A stretch of 64,000 bases of DNA from Gluconobacter roseus NBRC 3990. Lineage in GTDB: Bacteria; Pseudomonadota; Alphaproteobacteria; Acetobacterales; Acetobacteraceae. The stretch covers positions 124,001-188,000 of the forward strand of contig NZ_BJLY01000001.1 of NCBI RefSeq assembly GCF_006538885.1. The letters run 5' to 3'. The position numbers and the translations under genes were made by a program. Below the pieces are notes generated by a model. That model ran no database searches, was not told the DNA's origin, and was given only the letters and a program-made list of their open reading frames with translations. Each line of letters begins with the position of its first letter. Position 1 is the stretch's first letter. Shown piece after piece: positions 27,251 to 36,788 of this stretch.

Positions 27251-28963
27251 ATGGCTTCAGCCACTCAGACCCCCACGGCCAATCACGGCACCGAAGATTT
27301 CGCAGCCCTTCTGGAAGAGACCCTGGGCCGTGACACCGGCTTTGACGGCTCCGTCGTCACCGGCCGCGTTGTCCGCCTGACCGACGAATTCGCAATCGTC
27401 GATGTCGGCCTCAAGAGCGAAGGCCGCGTGTCCCTCAAGGAATTCGGTCCGGCCGGCGTTGCTCCGGACGTGAAGCCGGGCGATGTCGTCGAGCTTTATG
27501 TCGAGCGTTACGAAGACCGTGACGGCTCCATCGTCCTGTCGCGCGAGAAGGCTCGCCGCGAAGAGGCATGGACCGCCCTGGAGCGTGCATTCGCCAACAA
27601 CCAGCGCGTCAACGGCACGATCTATGGTCGCGTCAAGGGCGGCTTCACGGTTGATCTCGGCGGCGCCATGGCGTTCCTTCCGGGCAGCCAGGTCGACATC
27701 CGTCCGGTTCGTGACGTCGGACCGCTGATGGGCCAGCCGCAGCCGTTCCAGATCCTGAAGATGGACCGCGCCCGTGGCAACATCGTTGTCTCGCGTCGTG
27801 CCGTTCTCGAAGAGACCCGTGCGGAACAGCGCTCCGAGCTGACCCAGGGCCTGAAGGAAGGCATGATCCTCGACGGCGTCGTCAAGAACATCACCGATTA
27901 CGGTGCGTTCGTTGACCTCGGCGGCGTTGATGGCCTCCTGCATGTCACCGACATCGCCTGGAAGCGCATCAACCACCCGTCCGAAGCCCTGCAGATCGGT
28001 CAGCCGGTTCGCGTGCAGGTCATCCGCTTCAACCCGGACACGCAGCGTATCTCCCTCGGCATGAAGCAGCTTGAAGCTGATCCGTGGGAAAACGTCGCTA
28101 TCAAGTATCCGGCTGGTGCGCGCTTCACGGGCCGCGTCATGAACATCACCGACTACGGTGCATTCGTGGAGCTGGAGCCGGGCGTCGAAGGTCTGGTGCA
28201 CGTTTCCGAGATGTCCTGGACGAAGAAGAACGTCCATCCGGGCAAGATCGTCGCCACTTCGCAGGAAGTCGACGTCATGGTTCTGGATGTGGACAGCGCC
28301 AAGCGCCGCATCTCCCTCGGCCTCAAGCAGGTTCAGCGTAACCCGTGGGAGCAGTTCGAGGAAGAGCACAAGGTCGGTTCGATCATCGAAGGCGAGATCC
28401 GCAACATCACCGAATTCGGTCTGTTCGTTGGTCTTTCCGCAGACATCGACGGCATGGTTCACATGTCCGACCTGTCCTGGGACGAGCCGGGCGAAACCGC
28501 CATGTCGCACTACGAGAAGGGCCAGGTTGTCAAGGCCAAGGTTCTCGACGTGGATCCCGAGAAGGAGCGTATCTCCCTGGGCATCAAGCAGCTTCAGGAA
28601 GATCCGGCAGCTGACACCCTGTCCCGCGTCCAGAAGGGTGCTGTTGTCACCTGCGTCGTGACGGCTGTTCAGAGCAACGGCATCGAAGTGAAGGTCGACG
28701 ACGTTCTGACCGGCTTCATCCGTCGCGCCGAGCTGGCCCGTGACAAGGCCGAGCAGCGTCCGGAGCGTTTCGCAGTCGGTGAAAAGGTTGACGCCAAGGT
28801 CGTCTCCGTTGACCGCGCGTCCCGCAAGCTGGCCCTGACGATCCGCGGCCGTGAGGTCGAGGAAGACAAGCAGGCCATCAACGAGTACGGCTCTTCTGAC
28901 TCGGGCGCATCCCTGGGTGATATCCTGGGTGCCGCCATCCGTCGCCGTAACACGGACGCCTGA
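27251..28963 (+). CDS. rpsA: 30S ribosomal protein S1
   Basis: S1 binds mRNA at the small ribosomal subunit and helps start translation. The 570-residue protein contains six S1 RNA-binding repeats. The conserved endings are visible several times (ISLGMKQLEADPW, ISLGLKQVQRNPW, ISLGIKQLQEDPA), with the repeated core NITDYGAFVDLGGVDGLLHV. Codon use is strongly biased, as expected for a highly expressed gene. It is followed by a classic terminator. Confidence 0.97.
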   Translation: MASATQTPTANHGTEDFAALLEETLGRDTGFDGSVVTGRVVRLTDEFAIVDVGLKSEGRVSLKEFGPAGVAPDVKPGDVVELYVERYEDRDGSIVLSREKARREEAWTALERAFANNQRVNGTIYGRVKGGFTVDLGGAMAFLPGSQVDIRPVRDVGPLMGQPQPFQILKMDRARGNIVVSRRAVLEETRAEQRSELTQGLKEGMILDGVVKNITDYGAFVDLGGVDGLLHVTDIAWKRINHPSEALQIGQPVRVQVIRFNPDTQRISLGMKQLEADPWENVAIKYPAGARFTGRVMNITDYGAFVELEPGVEGLVHVSEMSWTKKNVHPGKIVATSQEVDVMVLDVDSAKRRISLGLKQVQRNPWEQFEEEHKVGSIIEGEIRNITEFGLFVGLSADIDGMVHMSDLSWDEPGETAMSHYEKGQVVKAKVLDVDPEKERISLGIKQLQEDPAADTLSRVQKGAVVTCVVTAVQSNGIEVKVDDVLTGFIRRAELARDKAEQRPERFAVGEKVDAKVVSVDRASRKLALTIRGREVEEDKQAINEYGSSDSGASLGDILGAAIRRRNTDA

Positions 28964-29013
28964 GCTTCCGCTCTGGTGAATCGGGAGAGGTTTTCCTCTT
29001 CCGGTCGGATATG

Positions 29014-29040
29014 AAAGGGTCGCTTCGGCGGCCCTTTTTT
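29014..29040 (+). terminator. Rho-independent terminator after rpsA
   Basis: AAAGGG-T-CGC pairs with GCG-G-CCCTTT around a TTCG tetraloop and is followed by T6. It ends the aroA-cmk-rpsA block. Confidence 0.93.
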
Positions 29041-29190
29041 AGTTTGGCGTTAATCTTTTGCGATGGGCTTTTGATCTTTTAAGGTATCAGCTACAAAAGA
29101 TGGGGTATATCAACACCATCGACCGGCTGGTGTCCTAAAAAACGGCGGTCCAGTAAGAAATGGGAGTGGGCGTCCGCGCCCAGGAGATTG

Positions 29191-32100
29191 ATGGCGGTCA
29201 TTTATAATACGAACTATACCCACAATCCCAATTCCTATCTGACTCTTGCCGTACAGAGGGCAGCTCAAACGCTGTTTGGCAAAGAGCAGGTCGTCATTGC
29301 GGACAATATGAGTCTGGCAAGTATTGCAGCTTCCGGCGAGCATGACGTCCTGATCTGCCTGGATGCCCAGCGTATCAACCTGCCACTGATCCGTCGTATC
29401 CGGCCTGCATTCAGCACCATGATCCTCTGGACCTTCGAAGATCCTTTCATGCGGGACTTCAATGTCGAGAATGCTGGGCTTTTCGACTATGTTTTCACGA
29501 ACGATCCATCCTGTGCAGAGCATTACCAGGGTAAAGGACACTATCTCCCGCTAGCCGCGAGCCCATCGATTCACGAGCGGCCCGTTCTGCCTGCAGCGGA
29601 ACTTGAATATGATATTTTCTTTGCCGGTACGATGTGGCCCAACCGGGTGCATACACTGCGTAAGGTTATTGCCGCATTCCCGGATGCCCGGCTCAAGCTT
29701 GTCTGCCCAACAAACGAATTTCTCCCCCCGCTGCCGGCTGATCTCGCGGCGCTGGCGATCCAACGCCCGATCAGCCACGAGGCTTTCATTGATTTTGCGA
29801 ATGTCAGCGCCGTCACTCTGACCATGTTCCGCGACTATGCTAGTCACGGTGATGTTAGTCAGGCCACAGCTCCCGGTCCGCGATTCTTTGAACTAGCCTT
29901 GGCAGGCGCTGCCCAAGTCGTGGAAGCTCCGGAAAGCATGAGCGCCGAGTATTTCGAGACCGTGAACGGCATTGCCTTAGCTCGCGATGCCAATCAAGTT
30001 GTGGATGCCATTGCACGTCTGCTCAAGGAAAAGGGCGCGCGTCGCAATGCGGCTTTGGCTGCGCAGAAATCAGTTGTATCGCAACATCTTTATGAGCATC
30101 GTCTTGAGAAGATGCGTGAAATCACTGGAGCTGATTTCGGGCGTCGAACCCAGCGCCCTGCTCCCCTGCAGCGTCGTCGCCGTCTGCGTGTGCTGATGTG
30201 TACGCATTCCACGATTCATGAGCAGGCATGGGGGGGCGTTGAGGTCTATCAGCAAGGGCTCTGCACACTCCTGTCGCGCGATGTCGAATATTTCTACTGG
30301 TTGCGTCGTGGAAATTTCTGCCGTCTGACGACAGCCAATGGACATGAACTCGAGCGTTTCGATGTGCCAGAAGTGGGCTGGCAGGACGCTCTATGCGATT
30401 CACCAGAAGAGATGGCGTTTTCCAGCGTCCTCAGCCAGTACAACATCGATATCGTTCACTTCCAGCATCTTGGACATCATGCCCTGTCGTTGCCGATCAT
30501 CGCGAAGGCGAACGGTACAGGAGTAATTTTTTCGGCCCATGATTTCTGGCTGCTGTCTGCCCGGTACAATCTTCTCAATCACGAATTGCGCTACGTTGAA
30601 GACGAGATTCGTTCTGTTCTCGCTGCGGACATTACACTTAAGGCATCGGAAAATGTCGAGCATGGAGGCGAGCAGACCCGCCGTGCCTTCGTGGCCAAGA
30701 TGCTCCATTCCGTTGACGCCATCCTGTTTGGAACAGATCATTCACGGAACCTGACGCACGAGATCTATCCGGTTCTTGATACCAAACGTAGTCTTGTCAT
30801 GGGTATCCCAAGCCCTGACAACACCGTTCCTGTTCTGATGAAGCCTTATGAGCCTCTTGGGGATCGCCCTCTTGGCGTTGCAATCGTCGGGAACTTCCTA
30901 CGAACCAAGGGTGCCGATACGATCCTTAACCTGATCGATATTGCCCATCCGGACCATTTCGTTTTCCACATCTTCGGTTATGTGCATCCAGAATATGAAG
31001 CCGTCCTGACCTCGGTTCCCCGTCCGAACGTCAAGATTTATGGCCGGTATGAAATGGGTGATATCGAAGCGTTGAAAGTCGCTGATGTTGCGCTGAACCT
31101 GTCGATCTGGCCCGAGACCTACTGCATTTCCCTTTCAGAAGCTTGGCAGAACGGTTTGGTCCCGGTCGTAACGGATGTGGGAGCTTTGGGAGATCGTGTT
31201 GAGGACGGGGTTAACGGCTTCAAGGTGCCTATCAGCCGGCCCAGCATGGTGCTTGAGCGTCTGGAACTGCTGCGTTCATCTGAGCCCCTGCGTCGCCAGA
31301 TCATGCAGAACATCACGCCCGCACTCTGGACCCATGCTCGCGACTACGCGGACGAGCTTCTGGCGCTCTATCACGACACGGCGCCCCGCCGTGAAATGGG
31401 TGTTTCGGAACTCCGTCTGGATGCAGGCCAGGTTCATCTACTTCCTCATGTATCATGGCGTCACCAGGCTCCACCACGTCATATTTTTGATCCGCCGACA
31501 GCACGTGACCTGTCCATAGAAATGCCTGTTCCTGTTCTGGATTGGTTTTCGGTGCAGGGTGGAGAATGTTACATTGATGATATCTGTCATCATGTCTTTT
31601 CCGATCTTGAAGAAAAGCCGTTCCAGGGCGCTCCCGAGTTTCATATTCGTGGATGGATGATTATTCCTGGCGTTAGTTCAGCTGGCCAGATATTCACGGT
31701 TCTACTTGGTGAAGACTCTGACAGTGCGATGATCTTTCTTGAATGTCAGCGCGAAATCCGGGCCGATATTGCCGAATTTTTCGGCAATGCGCCGCGTCGC
31801 GCCGGATTTTCAGGCAAGGTCGCTTTGCGGGGTAAATGGTGTGAAGGACGTTTCAGAATTGGCCTGATTAACGTCATTAACGGGCAAGGAGCGTTCCAGC
31901 TGACGCCTTTGCAGATTGAGGTTGAAGGAGGACAGATACGTGATATTATCCGTTCTGCTCCATCCAATGACCTGATTCTGTCCGACTTTCGCCGGGTTTC
32001 TCATAGTGACGGCCTTATGCGCGGCATAAAGCTTTCAGGTGTGGGTAAGCACCAGATGCATCCCTATGCGGGTGGAGCCCTAGATTATTATATCGACGAT

Positions 32101-32538
32101 TTTAGCGGACTGCTTGGGAATCCTCCTCCTGCGCTGGAACCAGATGGTTCGCTCATTGTCCAAGGCTGGATGTTCTTCCGTAACCTCGCCCGTTCGGGGC
32201 AGATTTACGGTGGTCTGGTCTCGGAAAGCCGGGACGAGATCATATTTTTTGCAACACAAAGGATAACGCGTGCCGACGTTGGTAAGGTGCATCGGGATGC
32301 ACCTCTCTGTGTCGGATTCAGCGGTGTGTTTATGCCACGTGAAGGTTATGCTCGTCCGCTGGATGGTCTCTATCGCTTCATACTCGTAAATGTCGTCGGA
32401 GATGTCTTTGGGTCGAGAATGACCGATATTGTCGTCACCTTTGACAATGGGGCAATTCTTTCTGTGGATCGTATCGACGTTCAGCCGTCAAATGTGGAAC
32501 GTGCCGAGCGCCTTCTTGCAGAAAAGATTGTTTCCTGA
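29191..32538 (+). CDS. Multidomain glycosyltransferase: CgeB-like + GT4 + duplicated C-terminal module
   Basis: The 1115-residue product has three parts. Residues 1 to about 320 resemble CgeB/DUF3880-type glycosyltransferases, with LWTFEDPF, HYLPLAASP and APGPRFFELALAGA. Residues about 328-740 form a GT4-type (GT-B) domain, starting with MCTHSTIHEQAWGGVE and containing a nucleotide-sugar region around ISLSEAWQNGLVPVVT. Residues 794 to about 911 and 967 to about 1085 are two copies of one beta-rich module that I do not recognise; each has YIDD, GWM, GQI, RAD and GFSG at matching spacing. ATG at 29191 follows CAGGAG. No signal peptide or membrane segment is seen. Likely role: cytoplasmic assembly of a surface or flagellar glycan; the acceptor is unknown. 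Confidence 0.8.
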   Translation: MAVIYNTNYTHNPNSYLTLAVQRAAQTLFGKEQVVIADNMSLASIAASGEHDVLICLDAQRINLPLIRRIRPAFSTMILWTFEDPFMRDFNVENAGLFDYVFTNDPSCAEHYQGKGHYLPLAASPSIHERPVLPAAELEYDIFFAGTMWPNRVHTLRKVIAAFPDARLKLVCPTNEFLPPLPADLAALAIQRPISHEAFIDFANVSAVTLTMFRDYASHGDVSQATAPGPRFFELALAGAAQVVEAPESMSAEYFETVNGIALARDANQVVDAIARLLKEKGARRNAALAAQKSVVSQHLYEHRLEKMREITGADFGRRTQRPAPLQRRRRLRVLMCTHSTIHEQAWGGVEVYQQGLCTLLSRDVEYFYWLRRGNFCRLTTANGHELERFDVPEVGWQDALCDSPEEMAFSSVLSQYNIDIVHFQHLGHHALSLPIIAKANGTGVIFSAHDFWLLSARYNLLNHELRYVEDEIRSVLAADITLKASENVEHGGEQTRRAFVAKMLHSVDAILFGTDHSRNLTHEIYPVLDTKRSLVMGIPSPDNTVPVLMKPYEPLGDRPLGVAIVGNFLRTKGADTILNLIDIAHPDHFVFHIFGYVHPEYEAVLTSVPRPNVKIYGRYEMGDIEALKVADVALNLSIWPETYCISLSEAWQNGLVPVVTDVGALGDRVEDGVNGFKVPISRPSMVLERLELLRSSEPLRRQIMQNITPALWTHARDYADELLALYHDTAPRREMGVSELRLDAGQVHLLPHVSWRHQAPPRHIFDPPTARDLSIEMPVPVLDWFSVQGGECYIDDICHHVFSDLEEKPFQGAPEFHIRGWMIIPGVSSAGQIFTVLLGEDSDSAMIFLECQREIRADIAEFFGNAPRRAGFSGKVALRGKWCEGRFRIGLINVINGQGAFQLTPLQIEVEGGQIRDIIRSAPSNDLILSDFRRVSHSDGLMRGIKLSGVGKHQMHPYAGGALDYYIDDFSGLLGNPPPALEPDGSLIVQGWMFFRNLARSGQIYGGLVSESRDEIIFFATQRITRADVGKVHRDAPLCVGFSGVFMPREGYARPLDGLYRFILVNVVGDVFGSRMTDIVVTFDNGAILSVDRIDVQPSNVERAERLLAEKIVS

Positions 32539-32562
32539 CCTGCGAGCAGGAGGCTTGCCCTG

Positions 32563-35553
32563 ATGTCCGAAAGTGCTTCAGCCCCGGTATTGGAAATCCG
32601 GGAACCTCGCTGGTCCCGGTTTGACGCACAATGGTATCTGCTGCGGTATCCCGAGGTTCGGGACTGGATGCGGGAGCAGGGGCAAGAAGACCCGTATTCG
32701 TTCTACCTGCAGACAGGGCAGTGTTACGGTCATTCTCCAAACCGTTATTTTGATGAGATGTGGTATCGTGACGCACATAAGGACGTGCGTCAGGGCCTGA
32801 TCCGGGAAGAATGGGCTTCAGGCTTCGCACATTATATAGCGACCGGATATAAGACCCACTCTCCACACTGGCTTTTTGACGAGCCCGGTTATCGTCGACG
32901 TTATCCGGAACTTTCCCAACGTTTTCTGAGAGAAAACGGGTTCCGGAATGGTTATGATCATTATCTGGAAATTGGAGAAAGCCACTATTACCGTGGTCAT
33001 TATTTCTTTGATGATGAACTCTGCCGTGAACTCGCGCTTACATTTCCCGATCATTTTGACAGCCGGATTGGTCTTTTTGGGTCATGGCTTGGTCTGCCAT
33101 CGCACGTTGCAGATGCGGGACGGGTTTCCTGGTATTTTGATCCGGTGTGGTATCTGACACGATATCCAGAAGTTCGTCAGGAAATTGCCGCAGGCCATTA
33201 TTCAAGCGCATTGCACCACTATCTTACGAACGAAACGCCGCGTCTTTTCGACCCCCAGGAATTTTTTTCCGAAGAGTTCTACAAACAGGCCCATCCGGAT
33301 ATGGTGCCTTCGCTGGAACATGGATATTTCCGTAACGGTTATGATCATTTTGTGCATCATGGAGCCTATGAAGGACGCTCTCCGAAAGAAGATGTAGATC
33401 TGGCCGCCCATATGGCGCAGGCACAGGTCCGCAATGATGTCCGTAACCGTCTTTATGACAGTGCATTCGCCCATCTGGTCGCTGGCCAGACAGGGCTTGG
33501 TGAAGGGAGGATGGCAGCCCTTTCAGGTGTTTCCGAACTTCCAGAAGAACAGTCCAAGCTTCTGTTCGAGCGTGAAGCTGACGCTATTTTGCCGTCATTG
33601 ATCCGGCATCCGCTGGATTTTACCGTGCATGGTATTCCTGAAATCAGCGTTCTCATGGTCGTCTATGACCGGGTGGCCCTGACAGCGCAGGCTTTGGCCT
33701 CACTGCGCGCCAATTATGCCGGTTCTATCCAGCTTATACTCGTGGATTCAGGCTCCCACGACCAGACCCGTCATATCGGGCAGATGGTGTGCGGTGCCAC
33801 CATCCTGCGATATCGATATAACATCGGCTATCTTCAGGGTTGTAATCTTGCGCTGGAAAAAGCGGAAGCTCCATTTGTTCTTCATCTGAATAATGATATC
33901 CGTCTTTATCCGAATGCTATTGTTCACGCACTGAAACGACTGCGTTTTGAAGCTGATATCGGAGCCGTTGGTGGCAAGCTGATACGAACCAATATGCGGC
34001 TTCAGGAAGCCGGTTCCATTATCTGGCGTGATGGGTCGACTTACGGTTATCTTCGTGAAAGCGATCCAAATCTGACAAATGCCAATTTTGTCAGGGACGT
34101 TGATTATTGTTCTGCAGCGTTTCTCATGGTGCGTACGGCGCTGCTTCGCCGTCTTGGAGGATATGATTCTCGTTACATGCCAGCCTATTTTGAAGATGCG
34201 GATCTGTGTGTCCGTATTCTCAAAACGGGAATGCGTGTCATCTATGATCCAGGCGTCGTCATTGAGCATCTCGAGTTTGGAAGTTCCGGGGCAGCCGGAT
34301 CGCATGCGCTGATCCGCGGTAATTTGAAAACCTTTGCCCGGTTGCAACACGATTTCCTGCGTCATCAGCAGCCCGCTCATATCCGTAATGCCATCCTGGG
34401 CCGGGAACATCGAATCAGCCAGCGCAAGCGCGTCCTCTTCATTGAGGATCGTCTTCCTTTACGTCGCTTGGGATCAGGTTATGTTCGCTCCAATGATATC
34501 ATCCGGGAGATGGCGGCATTGGGGTATCAGGTCACGGTCTTTCCTGTTCTCCCCAGAGAACAGACGGCTCTTGATCTGTTCGGGGACTTTCCCGAAACGG
34601 TGGAACTGATCGTCAATCAGGATCTGTCCGGTTTTGCCGACTTTATCCAGGAACGGGTTGGGTATTACGATCTGGTCTGGATTGGCCGCACGCACAATAT
34701 GGCACGTCTCCTTCCGTTGCTTAATGAGTCGAGCCGTTATCTTCCATTGGATGGTCCGGTTCTTGATACGGAAGTGATAGCCACACCGCGCACGATGGAA
34801 CGTATCCGCGTTCTTGGTCTCGATGAACCCGACAGCAGTTTCGATGAAATGCTTCAGCAGGAACTGGAGAGTGCAAGGTTTTGCCAGCAGATCATTACGG
34901 TGACATCTCACGATGCCGATCTTGTGCGTCATGCAGGTTATGAAAATGTCTCTGTCCTGGGGCACGAGCTCTCCCCACAGCCGACACCTGCCGCATTTGA
35001 AGATCGACACAACATTCTCTTCTTTGGGGCTATCCATGATGAGGGTGCCCCAAATCACGACAGTCTTGTCTGGTTCGTAGACAGTGTGCTGCCGATTCTG
35101 GACGGGGTTTTGCCTGCGGATGTCCATTTTACCATTGCGGGGTTTGTGGATCCCAAGGTGGATATGACGGTGTTCTCGACAAGTGACCGGGTAAAGATCG
35201 TGGGGCCTGTGGGGGATCCCCGGGAGCTGTTTGACCGGCATCGGGTGTTTGTGGCGCCGACGCGGTTTGCGGGGGGGATTCCGTTCAAGGTTCATGAGGC
35301 CGCGTCTTATGGGTTGCCGCAGGTGGTGACGACGCTGCTTTGCGACGAGGTGGGCTGGACGGATGGGGAAGAACTGCTTGCTGCGCCGGCGAATGATGCG
35401 GAAGCGTTCGCGGCAGCGGTGGTCCGGCTTTATCAGGACGGGGCGCTGTGGGAGAAGCTGAGACAGGGTGCGCTGGCGGCTGTCGAGCGGGACTGTTCTC
35501 CGGTCCGGTTCCGGCAGGCGCTGTCCGACATTGTTCAGAGCTGCATTGCATGA
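32563..35553 (+). CDS. Multidomain glycosyltransferase: six N-terminal repeats + GT2 + GT4-like
   Basis: The 996-residue product starts with six consecutive repeats of about 43 residues (from residues 20, 63, 105, 149, 192 and 235). Each begins with an aromatic/Asp pair such as FDPVWYLTRYPEV and often ends HY...G....SP. A GT2 domain follows at about 360-610, with NND at 443-445 in the nucleotide-sugar position and ED at 544-545 as the likely base region. A GT4-like domain follows at about 623-990, with FGAIHDEGAPNHDSL and GGIPFKVHEAASYGLP. It starts 24 bases after the previous gene. The first 2.5 kb is clearly lower in GC than the last 400 bases. Confidence 0.8.
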   Translation: MSESASAPVLEIREPRWSRFDAQWYLLRYPEVRDWMREQGQEDPYSFYLQTGQCYGHSPNRYFDEMWYRDAHKDVRQGLIREEWASGFAHYIATGYKTHSPHWLFDEPGYRRRYPELSQRFLRENGFRNGYDHYLEIGESHYYRGHYFFDDELCRELALTFPDHFDSRIGLFGSWLGLPSHVADAGRVSWYFDPVWYLTRYPEVRQEIAAGHYSSALHHYLTNETPRLFDPQEFFSEEFYKQAHPDMVPSLEHGYFRNGYDHFVHHGAYEGRSPKEDVDLAAHMAQAQVRNDVRNRLYDSAFAHLVAGQTGLGEGRMAALSGVSELPEEQSKLLFEREADAILPSLIRHPLDFTVHGIPEISVLMVVYDRVALTAQALASLRANYAGSIQLILVDSGSHDQTRHIGQMVCGATILRYRYNIGYLQGCNLALEKAEAPFVLHLNNDIRLYPNAIVHALKRLRFEADIGAVGGKLIRTNMRLQEAGSIIWRDGSTYGYLRESDPNLTNANFVRDVDYCSAAFLMVRTALLRRLGGYDSRYMPAYFEDADLCVRILKTGMRVIYDPGVVIEHLEFGSSGAAGSHALIRGNLKTFARLQHDFLRHQQPAHIRNAILGREHRISQRKRVLFIEDRLPLRRLGSGYVRSNDIIREMAALGYQVTVFPVLPREQTALDLFGDFPETVELIVNQDLSGFADFIQERVGYYDLVWIGRTHNMARLLPLLNESSRYLPLDGPVLDTEVIATPRTMERIRVLGLDEPDSSFDEMLQQELESARFCQQIITVTSHDADLVRHAGYENVSVLGHELSPQPTPAAFEDRHNILFFGAIHDEGAPNHDSLVWFVDSVLPILDGVLPADVHFTIAGFVDPKVDMTVFSTSDRVKIVGPVGDPRELFDRHRVFVAPTRFAGGIPFKVHEAASYGLPQVVTTLLCDEVGWTDGEELLAAPANDAEAFAAAVVRLYQDGALWEKLRQGALAAVERDCSPVRFRQALSDIVQSCIA
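32620..33390 (+). repeat. Six in-frame ~43-codon repeats in the GT2/GT4 gene
   Basis: The repeats are seen at protein level: starts at residues 20, 63, 105, 149, 192 and 235, spaced 43, 42, 44, 43 and 43. Copies 1 and 5 are most alike (FDAQWYLLRYPEVR and FDPVWYLTRYPEVR). Copies 3 and 6 share RNGYDHY/RNGYDHF. Copy 4 is the most divergent. The DNA copies have drifted, so this is an old amplification. Confidence 0.7.
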
Positions 35554-35600
35554 GATGACCGGAGAGATCCGGTTCAGGAAGGTTTGGGGAGAGCAAGGCT

Positions 35601-36638
35601 ATGGACGCAGTGAATGAAGCGATCGTGGAATCCACACAGACGCATGCGGATGCCGGGACGGAAAGCGCCCTGAGCGGGCGTGTTCTTGTCTGCAGCGGGG
35701 GCCGGTATGAAAGCCAGGCCAATGCGCAGATCCGCGAGTCCATCATGGATGGCTGGGCGGACTGTTTTGGCGAGGATAATGTCACGGCCGTGCATATCTC
35801 GGCCGCGGCCAGTTCCATCCGGATCCTGAAGCCGACGATCGTGTTTGCGATCGGCTCGTATCTTCCGGAAAGCACGTATTTCGGCGAGGTCTGCCGCGAG
35901 GCGAAGAAGATCGGCGCGGTGACGGTGTTCTGGGCGACGGAAGATCCCTATGAGCAGGATGCGAACTACCGCATCGCCGATGATTTCGATGTGATCTTCT
36001 CCTGTGACCGCTGGGGGCATAATTTCTATCAGCGTGAGCGGGTCTTCCATCTGCCGCTGGCAGCCAGCCCGAAGCTGCATTACGGCGAAATCGAAGCGGA
36101 TTCCGAAAAGACGATCGATGTCCTGTTCTGCGGCGTGGCGTTTACGAACCGCAAGGACATCGTCCGTAACCTGCTTCCTGTTCTGCGGGATCTGAACATC
36201 AAGATCGTCGGGCCGGGCTGGGGTGAGCTGGGGATCGGGTTCTCCGATGCGCGGATCGAGAAGTCCCAGCTTGTGGAGCTGTATCGCCGGTCCAAGCTGG
36301 TTCTGAACCTTGGTCGTTCGCTGAGCTTTGAGAACAAGCGCTTCATCATTGCGCCGTCCACGCCGGGACCGCGCACGTTCGAGGCGGCTCTGGCCGGGGC
36401 GTTTCAGGTGTTCCACGAGGATACGCATGAAATCCGCCGCTATTATTCCGCGGATGAGATCCCGGTGTTTTCCAACCGTGTTGATTTCGAGCGGCTGGTG
36501 AAGACCTATCTCGATAACAACGAACTGCGTGTGAAGATGGCGCGCAAGGCGCAGGCGCGGACGCAGGCTGAGCATCTGTACAAGCATCGCATCCAGTATG
36601 CGCTGCGTGTACTCAAGGATGAGGGGCTGATTGGCTGA
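35601..36638 (+). CDS. CgeB-like glycosyltransferase
   Basis: The 345-residue protein is a stand-alone version of the N-terminal part of the 1115-residue protein upstream. Shared landmarks are the ATEDPYEQDANY region, FHLPLAASPKLHY (against HYLPLAASPSIHE) and TPGPRTFEAALAGAFQVFHE (against APGPRFFELALAGAAQVVE). CgeB-type proteins are found in spore-coat and flagellin glycan loci. The gene starts 47 bases after the second glycosyltransferase and is the last of the three, being followed by a terminator. Its GC-rich codon use matches the host more than its upstream neighbour does. Confidence 0.8.
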   Translation: MDAVNEAIVESTQTHADAGTESALSGRVLVCSGGRYESQANAQIRESIMDGWADCFGEDNVTAVHISAAASSIRILKPTIVFAIGSYLPESTYFGEVCREAKKIGAVTVFWATEDPYEQDANYRIADDFDVIFSCDRWGHNFYQRERVFHLPLAASPKLHYGEIEADSEKTIDVLFCGVAFTNRKDIVRNLLPVLRDLNIKIVGPGWGELGIGFSDARIEKSQLVELYRRSKLVLNLGRSLSFENKRFIIAPSTPGPRTFEAALAGAFQVFHEDTHEIRRYYSADEIPVFSNRVDFERLVKTYLDNNELRVKMARKAQARTQAEHLYKHRIQYALRVLKDEGLIG

Positions 36639-36679
36639 GGGTCGGTCTGACCTGACGCTCTTTCCTGCCTGAACCTGAG

Positions 36680-36709
36680 AAAAGCCGGAGCGTGTCTCCG
36701 GCTTTTTTT
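36680..36709 (+). terminator. Rho-independent terminator after the CgeB-like gene
   Basis: The stem AAAGCCGGAG with CTCCGGCTTT is followed by T7. Confidence 0.92.
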
Positions 36710-36735
36710 GTGTCCGGGGTTCAGGTGTTGGGCAT

Positions 36736-36769
36736 AAAAAAAGGCCGCGGAATGCTCCGCGGCCTTTTT
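36736..36769 (-). terminator. Rho-independent terminator after the M16 peptidase gene
   Basis: A perfect stem of at least 14 bp (AAAAAGGCCGCGGA with TCCGCGGCCTTTTT) has A and T runs on both sides. On the minus strand it ends the M16 peptidase gene and could back up the terminator on the plus strand. Confidence 0.92.
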
Positions 36770-36788
36770 CGTGTTGTTCAGGGTCAGG

